From Rebecca billardiae RCC1528 (Eukaryota > Haptophyta), in the NCBI GenBank assembly GCA_965240325.2, contig OZ251225.1, positions 1,488,001 through 1,552,000 of the forward strand: a stretch of DNA of 64,000 bases. The letters run 5' to 3'. Position numbers and translations under genes: made by a program. A model generated the notes under the pieces. It saw only the letters and a program-made list of their open reading frames with translations, was not told where the DNA came from and did not search any database. Every line of letters begins with the position of its first letter. Position 1 is the stretch's first letter. Of this stretch, positions 1 to 10,654 are shown one piece after another.

Positions 1-216
1 GCTTCGGCTGCTCATATTGATGTTCGTCCGCGCTCCATCAACACCAGTATTCGGCCGTCGAGGCTGAACCGGAATCGGCGATCGAGAGCTCAACCACAAT
101 CTGATGAATGTGATGACTTCGTGATAATAATAAGACAGTAGTTGACTGGGCGGCCCTTGCTGATGAGTCTGAGAAAATAGTCAGCGCACGAATCGAGGGC
201 GCTTGATACCGTGCGA

Positions 217-2135
217 ATGATGACGCATCAGGCCGTGCAAGAGCCCGAACCCGCCGCGCATCATCAGCTAGAGGAGGGTCCTTGGCCGAGCACGAGCCAG
301 CGGAGGGCCTTGGCTTGCCCGCGGGCCTCGGCAGTGGCAGCGCGGTCGCTCGGGGGCGCTCCTCGGCGCGCCGTGCCGCAGCCACCGATGGCGCGCGATG
401 CGTGGAGCGGGGTGGGCCCGCTCGTCGTCCGCCGCGCCGGCAGCCAGTCGCCGCCGCCGCCCGCGCCCGCGCCCGAGGCGGCGGCCGCGCCCGCGCCCGC
501 CGGCCCGTACGGCATGCTCATCATCGCCGACCCGGGCCCGCAGCCGGACGCGATCGAGGCGCTGCTCGTCGCGGGCGTGCTGCACAAGCGCGGCGTGATC
601 CAGCTGCGCGGCGTGATCTGCAACGGCGGCGGCCAGGCGCGCGCGCGCGCGCGGCTCGCGCGCTGCGTGTTCTCCCACGTCGGCGTCTCGGGCGTGCCGA
701 TCGGCGTCGGCTCCGACGGCGCCGAGCAGGAGCCCGCGTCGCACGAGTGCGCGCGCGCGCGCGCGCCGCGCCGCGCCGCGCCGCGCCGCGCGCGACCCCT
801 CCTCCCTCTCGGGCGTTGCCGCCGTCGTCGTCGTCGTCGCCGTCGCCGCGCGCGCCCGGCCGGTGGGAGCGCTCACCCGCCCGCCCCGCGCGCGCGCGCG
901 CGCGCGCGCCGCAGGTACGGCATCAGGGGGTACTCGCGCGTGGACGAGGAGCGGCTGCTCGACGGCGCCGCGCTGCTCACGTACGTGCTGCGCACGGCGC
1001 CCGACCGCTCGCTCCGCGTCGTGCTGCTCGCCTCGTCGCAGCGCGACTTTGCCGACGCGCTGCGCGTGAGCCCGCAGCTCGTGCGCCGCGCGGTGCACGC
1101 CGTGTACGCGCACGGCGGGCTGCGGCCGGACGCGTCGGCGCTGGGCGGCTGGGCGCCGGACCCGGCGGCGAGCGCGGACCTCGACGCGGACCTCGACTCG
1201 GCGGCGCGCGTCGTCGCCTTCTGCCTGGGCAGCGGCGTGCGCCTGCGCCTCACCGCGGCGGCCGCGGTGCCGATGGTGCCGATGTCGCTCGTGCGCGCGC
1301 TCGCCGAGCGCACGCACTGCCCCGTGATGACGTACCTGGCGAACGCGCAGTACCTCGGGCTGCAGGGGCTGTGGGAGCGCGTGGCGGAGGGGCGCGCGCC
1401 GCCGCACGCGAGCCGGCGCTGGTTCTTCGACACCTTCTGCAAGCCCGGCGCGCTCGACGCGCTCGGCGGGCCAACCGCGCTGCAGCGGCTCGCGCCGAGC
1501 GCGCGGCTGCACCGCCAGCTCGCGGGCTACGTGCAGCCGCACGCGGTCGCGACGCTGCTCTCCGCGCTCGACGGCGCGCGGCTGGGCGGCGGGCCGGGCG
1601 TGGGCGTGGGCCGGCGCGCCGCCGCGGCGCTGCGCGCGCCGCGCGCGCCGCTCGAGGTCGGCGGCGTCGCGCACGAGCTCGGCACGGCGCCCGAGCACGG
1701 CGCCGACTCGCAGGCGGTCGTGAGCGTGTTGCGCGAGACTTATCGCGACGTCGTGCTCGCCACCGCCGCCTCCGCCGCGGCGGAGCGCGCGCGCGCGGAG
1801 GCGGCGGAGCGCGCGGCGCGCGCGGGCGGCGCGCTCACCTACGCCGCCGTCGCGACCTCCACCGCGGGCAAGCTCTCGTGGTGGTGCTCGTGGCACCTGC
1901 CCTGCCTCGGCTCGTCGCGCGAGCGGCTCAAGGCGGCGGCGATCGGGCCGGCGACCGCCGAGCTCGGCGGCGGCCCGGCCACGCCGCGCACGTCGGGGCA
2001 CACGGCGTCGGCGCGCACCGTGGAGCCGTCGTCGCGCGCGTCCACCGCCTCCTCGTCCCACCACCGCCGCTCGCGCCGCTCCACCGCCCGCCTCTCCATC
2101 GCCAGCCTCGCGAGCGGCGGCGGCGGCAGCGGCCG

Positions 2136-2166
<31 letters not shown>

Positions 2167-4221
2167 TCGTTTGGCGCGCGGCCGCTGCGCGTGCCGACCG
2201 AGCTGCAGGGCGCGCAGCTCACGCTGGAGGCGGCGATCGACGAGGCGAGCGCGCGGCAGCGCAACGCCTCCGCGCTCTTCCTGCTCGTCGCGCTCGTCTC
2301 GATGCCCGCCGGCCTCGCGCTCTACGCGCTCGACGCGTCGGGCCGCGGCCCGTTCCGCGCGCCGGACGAGCCTGCCGGGCTGACCTCGGCCGTCTTCATG
2401 CGCGCGGAGGCGTACGCGTGCGTGGTGATGCTCGCGATCCTCTCGCTGCTCGTCGCGTTCCAGCCGGCGCGCTCGCAGGTGGTGCGGCTGCGCGTCACCG
2501 CGCTCGTGAGCGCCGCGATCCCGCCCGTCATCGGCGTGCTCTCCGCCACCGGGCCGCGGCTGCGCGCGCTCGCGCGCTCGGCGCCGCGCGCGTACGCCGG
2601 CGGCTCGGCACTCGGCCCGCGCGCCGCCGAGCGGCCGGCGGCCGAGTGGCTCGCGCTCGACGCGGCGGTGCTCGGGCTCGAGCTGCTCGCCTTCTTCGCG
2701 ATCAGCGCCGCGCTGCTCGGCGCGCTCGCGCGCTGGTGGGCCGAGCCGCGCGCGCTGCTCCCCGCGCTCCACGCCGCGACCATCGGCTACTTTGTGACGC
2801 AGGCGTGCGCGTCGCTTCTCTTCCTCGGCGCGGACGAGCTGAGCGGCCACGCCGCCTCGCAGCCCGTCGCGCACACCGGCGCGCGCTTCGCGTTCGCGGC
2901 GGCGCGGCTGGCGCTCGCCGCGCTCTTCGGCGTGCCGGGCCTCCGCGCGCGCGTGCGCGTGCACGCCGCGCGCGCGCTCTCCTCGTCCGGCCCGCGCGCC
3001 GCGCTCGCCGCGCTGATCGGCTTCGGCGCGGCCGGCCCCGCCGACCCGGTCGAGCTGTGCGCGCACGCGGCCGCGTCGTTCGGCGTGGTCGAGCTCGACG
3101 CGCGCATGCTCGCCGCCGCCGAGCGCGAGCTGCGCGCGCTCGAGGCGGACGAGGCGCACGAGCGCCCCGCGCCCACCGTGCACGTCGGCTCGGTCGTGCC
3201 CTTCCGCCGCGACAGCGGCGCGTCCGCGCGCGACGCCGGCCTCGCGTTTGCGTCGGTCGCGTCGACGCCGTCCGCGTCGCCCGCGCCCGCGCTCGAGCGG
3301 CTGCGCTCGGCGGGCGGCGCGGCGCCCACCGCGGCGGCGGCGGCCGACGCGGCCGACGCCGCGCCGACGGGCGGCGGCACCGCGATGGCCGACGCGCTGG
3401 TCGTGCACGCGTACGACGACGGCGCGGAGCCCAAGGCGCGCGCGCTCGGCGCGTGGGCCGCGGCGTTTGCCGAGGCGCACGGCCGGCCGCCCGCCGTGTA
3501 CCTCGACCTGCTCACCGCCGACGCGACGCTCGACCCCGCGCGCGAGCTCGAGCACCTCACCGTGTACGTGACGCGCGCGCGCCGGCTCGTGCTGCTCGCC
3601 GGGCCGCGCATGCCGCACGACGCGTGGGTGCTCGCGCACCTGCTCGCGTGGCGCGCGATGGGGCGCACGGCCGACGAGATCGACGTCGCGCTGCCGCCCG
3701 CCGCGGCCGGCGGCGGCACGGGCGCGCCGGCCGCCGCGCAGGACGCCGCCGATTACGCGCGCAAGACCGCGGCGGCGTTCGAGGCCTTCCGCGCCGGCCA
3801 CGCGGACTCGGCCGAGCGCGAGCTCGCCGAGCGCGTCGCCGGCGCGGTCGACCTCGCCGGCGGCGCGCTCAAGGTGAACGCGGCGGTGCGCGAGCTCGCG
3901 CTGCGCGTGCGGGTGGCGGGCGTCGCGGCCGCCGACCTCGAGCCCTCGTTCCCTCGCAGCCTGGTCGGCATGGCCTCGTCGTCGATCGACACGCTCACCG
4001 TGTCGCCGCCGCTCGGCCGGAAGTGCGGCGCCTCCGTCTCGCCCGCCGGCGGCGGCGGCGAGCGCGGCGGCGCGTGCGGCGGCGCGACCGACGGCGCGAC
4101 TGGCGCGGCGGCGGCGCGGCCGTCGGCGGCGGCGGCGTCGGGCCACTCGGAGGGGGCCGCCGCCGCTGACGCCGCTGACGCGGGGCGCCAGCAGCAGCGC
4201 AGCCTCGAGCCGCCGGTATGA
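217..4221 (+). CDS. Nucleoside-hydrolase-like / multi-pass membrane / TIR-like fusion protein
   Basis: About 1,278 residues after removal of an in-frame intron at 747-914. The N-terminal third resembles inosine-uridine nucleoside hydrolases: LIIADPGPQPDAIEALL parallels the D-x-D-P-G-x-D-D-A calcium/ribose loop in a degenerate form, and PDPAASADLDADLDSAARVV parallels the family's second conserved stretch. A Ser/Gly-rich linker (about 1930-2170) follows, then six hydrophobic helices near 2266-2330, 2395-2460, 2490-2550, 2655-2735, 2770-2835 and 2880-2945. The C-terminal cytosolic part (about 3385-3665) resembles the TIR-like domain common in algal and oomycete proteins: VVHAYDDG, then VYLDLL where relatives have W-x-D-K, then LVLLAGPRMPHDAWVLAHLL. 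The usual W-C-x-x-E-L is W-V-L-A-H-L, so the catalytic Glu seems lost. Start: the first ATG in the open frame is 217; the ATG at 388 is an alternative that loses nothing conserved. Domain calls are by eye from motifs; family membership of both ends is inference. Confidence 0.6.
747..914 (+). other. In-frame 168-bp intron of GC-dinucleotide repeats
   Basis: GT donor at 747-748 (cacga/GTGCGCGCG) and AG acceptor at 913-914 (gccgcAG/gtacggc). The length is 56 codons with no stop, so the reading frame stays open through it. The translation is almost pure Arg/Ala/Pro, and both ends are CG repeats. Splicing joins PASHE directly to YGIRGYSR. It has the same style as the confirmed-looking introns of ispG and the G8 gene. 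Confidence 0.65.
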
Positions 4222-7200
4222 CCGCCGCTGATGATGACGTGCAGTCGGCCGCCACTCATCTTCACTGCTAGTCAGTAGTCCTGTAGTCGTAACTACTCAC
4301 TCACTCAGTAGTGACTGAGTACTAGCAGTGATAACCTAGATATAGCATGCTGCAGTAAGTCTGTGAGCAGGCCGGCATTGCCCGTGCCCATATAATTCAG
4401 CCTGTGCTGCATACGGCCCGAGTTATAGCTCGGTGCGGCAGCAAGGCCGGGCCCTTATACTGCTGTTCGGGCGGTGCCGGTGGTCCGACGATCGGCGCGT
4501 GTTCCGAGCTGCTGGGACAGCTGCTAGAGTTATAGAGTACGTATACGTCATTCGGAGCTGTACTGGGACCAAGCACGATGACGTGAGCGTATACGCTACT
4601 GTATCAGCAGCATGTGACTCAGTGTAGTAGTACTGCTAGTGTCTAGTTACACGACCGATTCATGACTGCGCGCCGTCAGCGCTCATACAGCAGGCAGCAT
4701 AAATCGCTGGCAATATATGAATATGGAGCTGTCGTCACTTTAAGACTACTGGCGGGGCTTGCTATCTGCGGATCTGGCCTACAAACTGAGACTAGCGATT
4801 GGCTGGTTCGCTATATACGCATAGTCACACTGAGACCGAGACTACGTCGTCGCGGCTGACGTCAGGTCCGCCGAGGGCGGCAGTGCCCGTGGCCAACGCG
4901 GCGCGCCGGCCCGACTGGCGACTGCGAGTACAGGCCAAGTCCCGACTTCTCCTGACTGACTCCTGGCCAGCGCATCACCACGGCATCCATGCAACATCAT
5001 GCCAGATTTGCTCCAAAATGGCCCAAATTCTCGTTGGCCTCGCCGGCCGGGCCTAAAGACTCAGCGGGGGGCTCTGCCCCCCTGCCGGCCTGCCGCCCCC
5101 CGCGCCCGCTGCGCGGCGGGCGGACCTAGCTAAGAAACTCAGACTCCGTCGCAGGCGCTCGGGCTACCGAACAGCTAAGAAACTGAGACTAGCCGTGAGC
5201 TCTCTGACTTTTCACTTCTTATTGCCAGCGATTGCTTGTATTACCCCGGAACGCCGCGGAGTTACATATGGTAGTTACCGTTTCGTCACGTGACGGTTAC
5301 GGCCATATATGGATGGGCGTTCTAAATGTGTACACGGCGCGTGCCGTCGGGCCACGTGAGTGCTCTGGGCGGCCCAACCGGCGGGCATGCTAAGAATGGC
5401 GATGCCGAGCGAGCGCGAGGCTCGCCGTTGAGCTACCCTCTGAGGAGCCCGCGGGCGCGACGTCGCACGAGCGGCGCCACTCGCGAGGCTGGCCGTGTGG
5501 GCAGAAGAGGCTCATCGTCTGCCACTGGGGCGGCGGCCATCTGAAAGCTAGCCAAAGGCCGCATCACGCGGGACGAAGGCTATGCGCGCGTCTAACGCCC
5601 CGCTTGCCACGCTTGCCACGCGCGCGGCGCCGATACTGACCGCCTCTGAGGCTAGGCGGCAGGCAGCGACGCACGACGGCGCGCGGGTCGTGCCCGCTTG
5701 CTCGGTGACGCGTCTGATGCCTCTGCCAATAAGCGATTGAGCACGAGCGGCGGCTCTGATTGGCGGGGCTTACGCCGGTGCTCCGGGCTCGATGGTGACA
5801 GCTGCCGCAGTGGCGAGTTGCTCTCCGCGTGGCGCGTGCGCTTCGCCCCCCGCGGTGGGCTGCCTACTGCCGCGCGCGCGGCCGGGCCGCCCTGCCCCTC
5901 GGCGCGTGCGCGGAGGCTGAGAGACCGTTGCGCGCCGCGGCCGCGAGGCGCACCGTGGGCAGCAGCGGGCGCCGTGGCGGCGGGTGCCGCAGCAGGCGCG
6001 CTCGCAAGTGCAAGCTCGGGATTTGGCGGGAATGATTAGACTCCACAAGTCACGATTGGCTCCTCCGACGGCGGCGGCAGCTGCGGCTGGGGCATGCGGT
6101 GCTGCCGCGCGTGTGACCAGAATGGCTCGAAGCGCTTGCAGACGCGCGCGCCGCATCCGACGCACCCGCGCCTCGTGTTGCCCGGGCCGCGGCCGCCCGT
6201 GTGTGCAGCCCCTTGTACCCGGAGACCCGCGCGGCCGGTGCCGCGTCAACCTCGTGCGGCCGCCCGCGCAGCAGGTGCGCGTACGTACTGTCTCCACCGC
6301 GTGCCGGAAGGGCTGCACGCTGATCTGTGACCGCTTGCGTCCGCCCTTCTTCGGCACGAACCCGGGCACCGCGCCCTCGAGTCGCCGCTACAGCGGCAGC
6401 GCCCCTGCTGCCGCATTGAGCCCGCGGTTGCGTAGCTCGAAGCCGAACGACAGCTGGGGGTAGCTGTGCAGTCCGAGGCCTCTGCCGCCCTGGTTGCGCT
6501 CCGCGTTGCACCAGCTGCGCGTACATGCCCGCGCCAGGGCCCTGCCTGTCGTCGCATTCCCCACACTGCCATACCTGGCGGGCGATGACGTCCTGTGAGG
6601 CGCCGTTCTCGCCGTCCACGCCCTCCGACCTCGACCTCGACCTGCAGCGGATATGGCCGGTAGCCGAGGTTCGGCTCCTCCTCTGAGCCATCATGCGAGC
6701 CGTCGTCGTGAGGGATCGCGCGGCCACTGCTCGGGCTCTTGCCAGAGTTCCCGGCAAGCGTCGATGCACTCGGTGCCTCGCGCTCGCGCGTGAGCGCCGG
6801 GCCCATCGGCGCAGACGTGCGCCGCGGATGTTCCGATCGAACACGCGAGGGCAGCGCGTACGCCATCGCTGGCTGGCTCACCAACTGCATACAGTTTACT
6901 AAGAATAAGAGACGCACACAGCTCAGGCAGGCGAGATTAGTTCCGGGCCTCCGGGAGTCCGGGGTACCAAGTATACCGCCGAAAACGACCCCCGCCGCCC
7001 CGCGGCCCCGCCCGCGCGGGCAAAGTGGCAAACCGCCAAAATGGCGGCTTGCCTCGGCGGTGCCCGGCTGTATGTGCAGTGAGAAGTGGCGCCCCGGTGG
7101 CACGTCGCTGGCGCATCATCGTTCTAAGGCGCTGAGCTAGCAGTACGTGGATGGATGTTGCCAAGGCATGCTGCTTCGCAGTGACACGGTGCTTCGCAGT

Positions 7201-8509
7201 GACACTCGCGGCGCACGGCGGTGTGATGAGTCGCCAAGGCGTCACACCGCAGCGGCGAGCCCGCTGCAAGCTGCAAGCACTCTGCCTTGGCTGCGTCGCG
7301 CGCGCGTCAAGTGGCGACGCAGACCAGCTGATAGGAAGATGGGCTACAACCGACACCAGCTCCACACGCTCCGCCGCCACTACCTTGTCGAGCTTGAGAT
7401 GCTTCTGTTGCGCGTACGGTACGCGTGCATGCAGCTCGTGCAAGCTCGCCGCCGCCGGTGGATCGTGATCGCGGCAGGTTGGTTGGCCGGATGCTCAAGC
7501 CTCCTCGGCTTAGACTACGACGCGATGCATGGCACGCGCACCCATGACGCGCGGGAAGGCGTGCACACGCGTCCTCGCGCATCCGGCAGGCTGCCGCACG
7601 GCCAAGATGATGAGAACAACCCCTGACAGTGCCTCGTCGCGCGGGCGCGAGCGGCAGAGAGATCTGGCTTGTGACCCATGCTCTTCAGTGTACCTCGTGT
7701 GCGACGACGACGAGGCGGACGAGCGCCGCAGCTGGATACCTGCACTTGCCGGTCACCAAGGAGTGCATGAATCGCATTCCTCGCGCACGCGGGGGCCGCG
7801 CAATCGGCCATGAGAGCGGCTACCGTACACCGTTGGACCTGGGGCGAAGACACCGGAGTGGCGGTTTGTCGCTCAGTCGCGCTGCTGAAATGTGAATCCG
7901 ACGCGTGCATGCAGGGGAACACTAGGGGAATATATCCACCCGTCTCGTCGTGAGTTGCCCATCGCTCCATGGCCGAGCGGTTCCAAGTTAGCCTCCCTAC
8001 CCACCGTCTGGCGATGACGCGTGCTTCCGGGGACCTCGGACAACACTGAGGCGGAGTGCGGTGAGAGCCTCGTGTCAGTCAGTCACGGTACAAGTACTAG
8101 CTCGCGTCTGACTGCGGCTCTGCGCAGCGACTATTTCGCCGTTCAGCGGGGAGCAATGCCGCGCAGTCACGTCGTGCTGGACGACGATGACGTCGTCCCT
8201 GATATTTGCTCGAGGCTCGCTGCCGCGCGGTGGTGTGCGCGGGGACGCCCCCGCGAGGGACCGGACGCGCGACTCTCAAGTTGCCGCACCCGGCACGCCC
8301 GACACCCCCGCGAGCTCTCTCCCTGAGCGCCGTCCTACGGCGGGTCGGCACGTCAGCTGCGCGCGCGCGAACAAGTCGCTGCGCGCCAAAGGACACGACC
8401 GCGCCGGCCGTGGGACTGGTGGCGGCTGAGATGGGGAAAAAGGACGAAGACACTATGCATGGGGGCACAAAGAAGTGCAGCAGAGGGCGCAAAGAGTGGG
8501 ATGGTGCAT
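4222..8509. other. Gene-poor spacer with degraded coding-like remnants
   Basis: About 4.3 kb with lower GC than the flanking genes and no open frame with convincing codon usage or recognisable domain. It holds small direct repeats (ctaagaaact near 5128 and 5173) and one copy of a dispersed repeat at 6891-6938. A minus-strand stretch near 5800-6620 reads like broken coding sequence: the protein words YPQLSFGFELRNRG and VPGFVPKKGGRKR lie in line but are interrupted by stops and frame changes. I cannot name its source. Confidence 0.5.
6891..6938. repeat. Dispersed repeat, copy 1
   Basis: The block from acagtttact to gcgagatt recurs almost unchanged at 62676-62728 (with a small insertion and one substitution), and its core actaagaataagagacgca recurs at 41641-41660. 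There is no coding potential. It is probably the end of an uncharacterised interspersed repeat. Confidence 0.7.
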
Positions 8510-8581
8510 CGATCGCTCCCGGATTCGAACCGGGGTTCCTGCTTTAGAGGAGCAGTGCCTTATCCTCTAGGCCAAGCGACC
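8510..8581 (-). tRNA. tRNA-Arg (UCU), with unusual C33
   Basis: A full cloverleaf can be drawn on the minus strand. The acceptor stem is GGTCGCT/AGCGATC (one G-T pair), the D stem GCCT/AGGC, the anticodon stem CTGCT/AGCAG, the variable loop GAAC, and the T arm CCCGG-TTCGAAT-CCGGG, with discriminator G. The anticodon loop is CCTCTAA, giving anticodon TCT with purine 37, but position 33 is C instead of the nearly universal T. No intron. No T-run lies immediately downstream; the nearest run (A5 on the plus strand near 8435) is some 70 bases away, so expression is uncertain. Confidence 0.72.
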
Positions 8582-8946
8582 TCGCAACACGCGTGCGACT
8601 CAAAGTGTGGTTCCGGCAAGTACTTGAACACCAGCATTTTTAATTTAGTGGCCAGCCTGTGATTTCTCAGCCGCCGCGCGCGCGCCGGCTGGGTGATGGC
8701 TGACGGCGGACGCGCTCCGCTCCGCGCGTCGGAGCACTGCCTCATCCATCTAGGCCAAGCGACCTCGCACACAACACGCGTGCGACTCAAAGTGTGGTTC
8801 CGGCAAGTACTTGAACACCAGCATTTTTAATTTAGTGGCCAGCCTGTGATTTCTCAGCCGCCGCGCGCGCGCCGGCTGGGTGATGGCTGACGGCGGACGC
8901 GCTCCGCTCCGCGCGTCGGAGCACTGCCTCATCTATCTGGGCCAAG
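8582..8946. repeat. Two tandem units of about 183 bp, each ending in a tRNA-Arg 5'-half relic
   Basis: The sequence beyond the 5' end of the tRNA gene (acgcgtgcgactcaaagtg ... gcgcgtcggagc) is repeated twice in tandem. Each unit ends in a truncated, mutated copy of the tRNA 5' half: 8731-8763 and 8919-8946 match acceptor, D arm and half of the anticodon stem, then stop. The D-loop has diverged and the T arm is missing, so these are not functional tRNAs. Confidence 0.75.
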
Positions 8947-8965
8947 GGTTAGGGGTAGGGGTAGG
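8946..8965 (+). repeat. Short telomere-like tract
   Basis: GGGTTAGGGGTAGGGGTAGG directly abuts the last tRNA-relic unit. It resembles degenerate TTAGGG telomere repeat, read toward the right of the window. It is only about three units and lies inside the contig, so it is an interstitial tract, not a chromosome end. Confidence 0.5.
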
Positions 8966-9733
8966 ATAGCGAGCTCAATCGAATGTGCTTTACCGGCGAG
9001 GATACATGACGGCTGACCTCGGCCATTATTGGCCAGCTTTCAGCCAGTGTCAGCAGCGCAGCCGGACGCACTACACTAATTTGATGCAGCTCCCCCCGCG
9101 CGCGGTGGCAGCGCTGGGCAGTGCCTACGGTCCTCTACGGGCCGAACGACGCAAGGAGCGTGGAGTGCACGACCGAGAGTGCCTCATCAGCGAGGCTTTG
9201 AGCGCTGCGGGCAATGTTGGCGAGCAACCCGCGATGACAGCCGACGGCGCACCATCAGCAGTATCCTGTCCCTGACCCGCATGAACGCTCGCTGCGCATG
9301 TCGCCATGTAGCGTAGTCTCCTCCGGCTACAGTAAGCCAAGCGACTGGTGTGATCTTGTGAGCTTCACAGAGTACCCCTCCGGCGCAGCCATAGGCTACG
9401 TCGCGGAGTGTTTGGGACCCGTGATGATGATCGGGCAGCATCACCGCGAGCCGGGCGCGGTGACCTGGCGGCAGGCGGCCGGTGTGCCTGAGGTCGCCCA
9501 ACGTCAACGTCGCGAGCGCGCAAGCCCAGGAGGTCGCTTTCCTCCTCGCTTCACGTTGCGATTGCGTGTGGCATGCTCCGGCCCCGGGCCTTTTGCGCGC
9601 AGCGCAGCAGCGCTCACCCCGCCGCCGGGCTGCGAGTCGGGGCGACGGCTGGCCGGTGCAGTCCGACGCGGGTCGCGGCGGGCAACCTGCTGGACTTTCG
9701 GCACGACCGCACGCCGAAACCAAGTGTCGTCAA
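8966..9733. other. Spacer, no supported gene
   Basis: Open frames here (for example plus strand from 9298) have mixed codon usage and no recognisable motif. They overlap the 5' region of the cupin gene and are treated as chance. Confidence 0.5.
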
Positions 9734-10324
9734 ATGGTGGCGGCGGCCCGGCCGGGTTGGGCGGACGACGACGGCGGCGCACGCGAGCGCCGGATGCCCT
9801 GGGCGGTGGCCCTGGGCGGCGCCGTGCTCGTCTTTCTGGCGGGCCGCCTGAGCGTCTCGCGCGACGCGCGCCGCGCGCCGCTCGCCGCGCCGCCGCTCGC
9901 GGACGTGGAGCCCGACGTGCGCGGCGTGCTCTACGAGCCGCCGGCCGGCCACGGCGTCGTCAAGGTGCCGTCCACGTTCCGCGACGCGCGCGGCTCGGTG
10001 CACAACCTCGAGGTCGACGGGCTTCGCTTCAACGTCCTCGTCACGCGCGCCGGCGCGGCGCGCAGCGGCGACGTCCACCGCTCCGTGCAGCGCGACCACG
10101 TGCTCTCGGGCCGGATACGCGTCACGACGCGCGAGCGCGGCCGCGACGTCGTGCGCGAGTACGGCCCGGGCGATTCGCTCGCCATCCCGGCGCACGTGCC
10201 GCACATGTTTGAGTTCCTCGAGGACGCCGCGCTCATCGAGTACTGGGACGGCCCCTTCGAGGCGCGCTACTACCGGCCGTACCGCGAGCGCGTCGACGCT
10301 TTGCTGCGCGCGATGCACCGCTGA
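9734..10324 (+). CDS. Membrane-anchored cupin-domain protein
   Basis: 196 residues. After a short N-terminus, MPWAVALGGAVLVFLAG forms one membrane helix or signal anchor (about residues 21-38). The rest is a small single cupin barrel: SGDVHRSVQRDHVLSGRIRV matches cupin motif 1 in layout, and YGPGDSLAIPAHVPHMFEFL matches motif 2 with the G-D and P-x-x-x-P-H pattern. His of VHRS and of VPHMF are candidate metal ligands, though the motif-1 His pair is incomplete, so catalysis is uncertain. ATG 9734 is the first in frame after the low-GC leader; ATG 9794 immediately before the hydrophobic stretch is a plausible alternative. The substrate cannot be told. Confidence 0.7.
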   Translation: MVAAARPGWADDDGGARERRMPWAVALGGAVLVFLAGRLSVSRDARRAPLAAPPLADVEPDVRGVLYEPPAGHGVVKVPSTFRDARGSVHNLEVDGLRFNVLVTRAGAARSGDVHRSVQRDHVLSGRIRVTTRERGRDVVREYGPGDSLAIPAHVPHMFEFLEDAALIEYWDGPFEARYYRPYRERVDALLRAMHR

Positions 10325-10654
10325 TGGACCCAAGTCGCACCGTACGTACCGTATAACCCTGGCATTACATATCACCCAGCCCAGGGACTGGAATCTGGAA
10401 TATCAGGATGAAGTCTAGTAGTGCTTTCGCAGTCGCTTTGCTACGGAGACCCTCCATGAGAGCTCTGGCGGACTCTGCTACTGCTGAAAGGTTGGCATCA
10501 TTCGCTCCGTCGGCCGGCGCAGGCTGCCGCGCGGCGCGCAGTGGGCACCTTGACACCTTCATCTGTCGGAGTAGTCGTCTGCCGCCGGCCTGCGCGACTC
10601 GCCCGCGCGCCGGGCCGGCCGGCCGCGCGCCGGGATGCCGCCGCGCTCAGCGCC

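Noticed and set aside
268-4146. Antisense open frame of about 1,290 codons and a second long plus-strand frame over the first gene
   Set aside because: They arise because GC-saturated third positions remove stops in other frames; translations are Arg/Ala-only with no domains, while the accepted frame has recognisable motifs and TM helices.
7955-8012. Possible second tRNA (atggccgagcggttccaag resembles a Ser/Leu D arm)
   Set aside because: No matching acceptor stem or T-loop (TTCGA) can be found downstream.
9298-9730. Plus-strand frame upstream of the cupin gene with fairly natural codons
   Set aside because: No family resemblance, and it runs into the cupin gene in a different frame.
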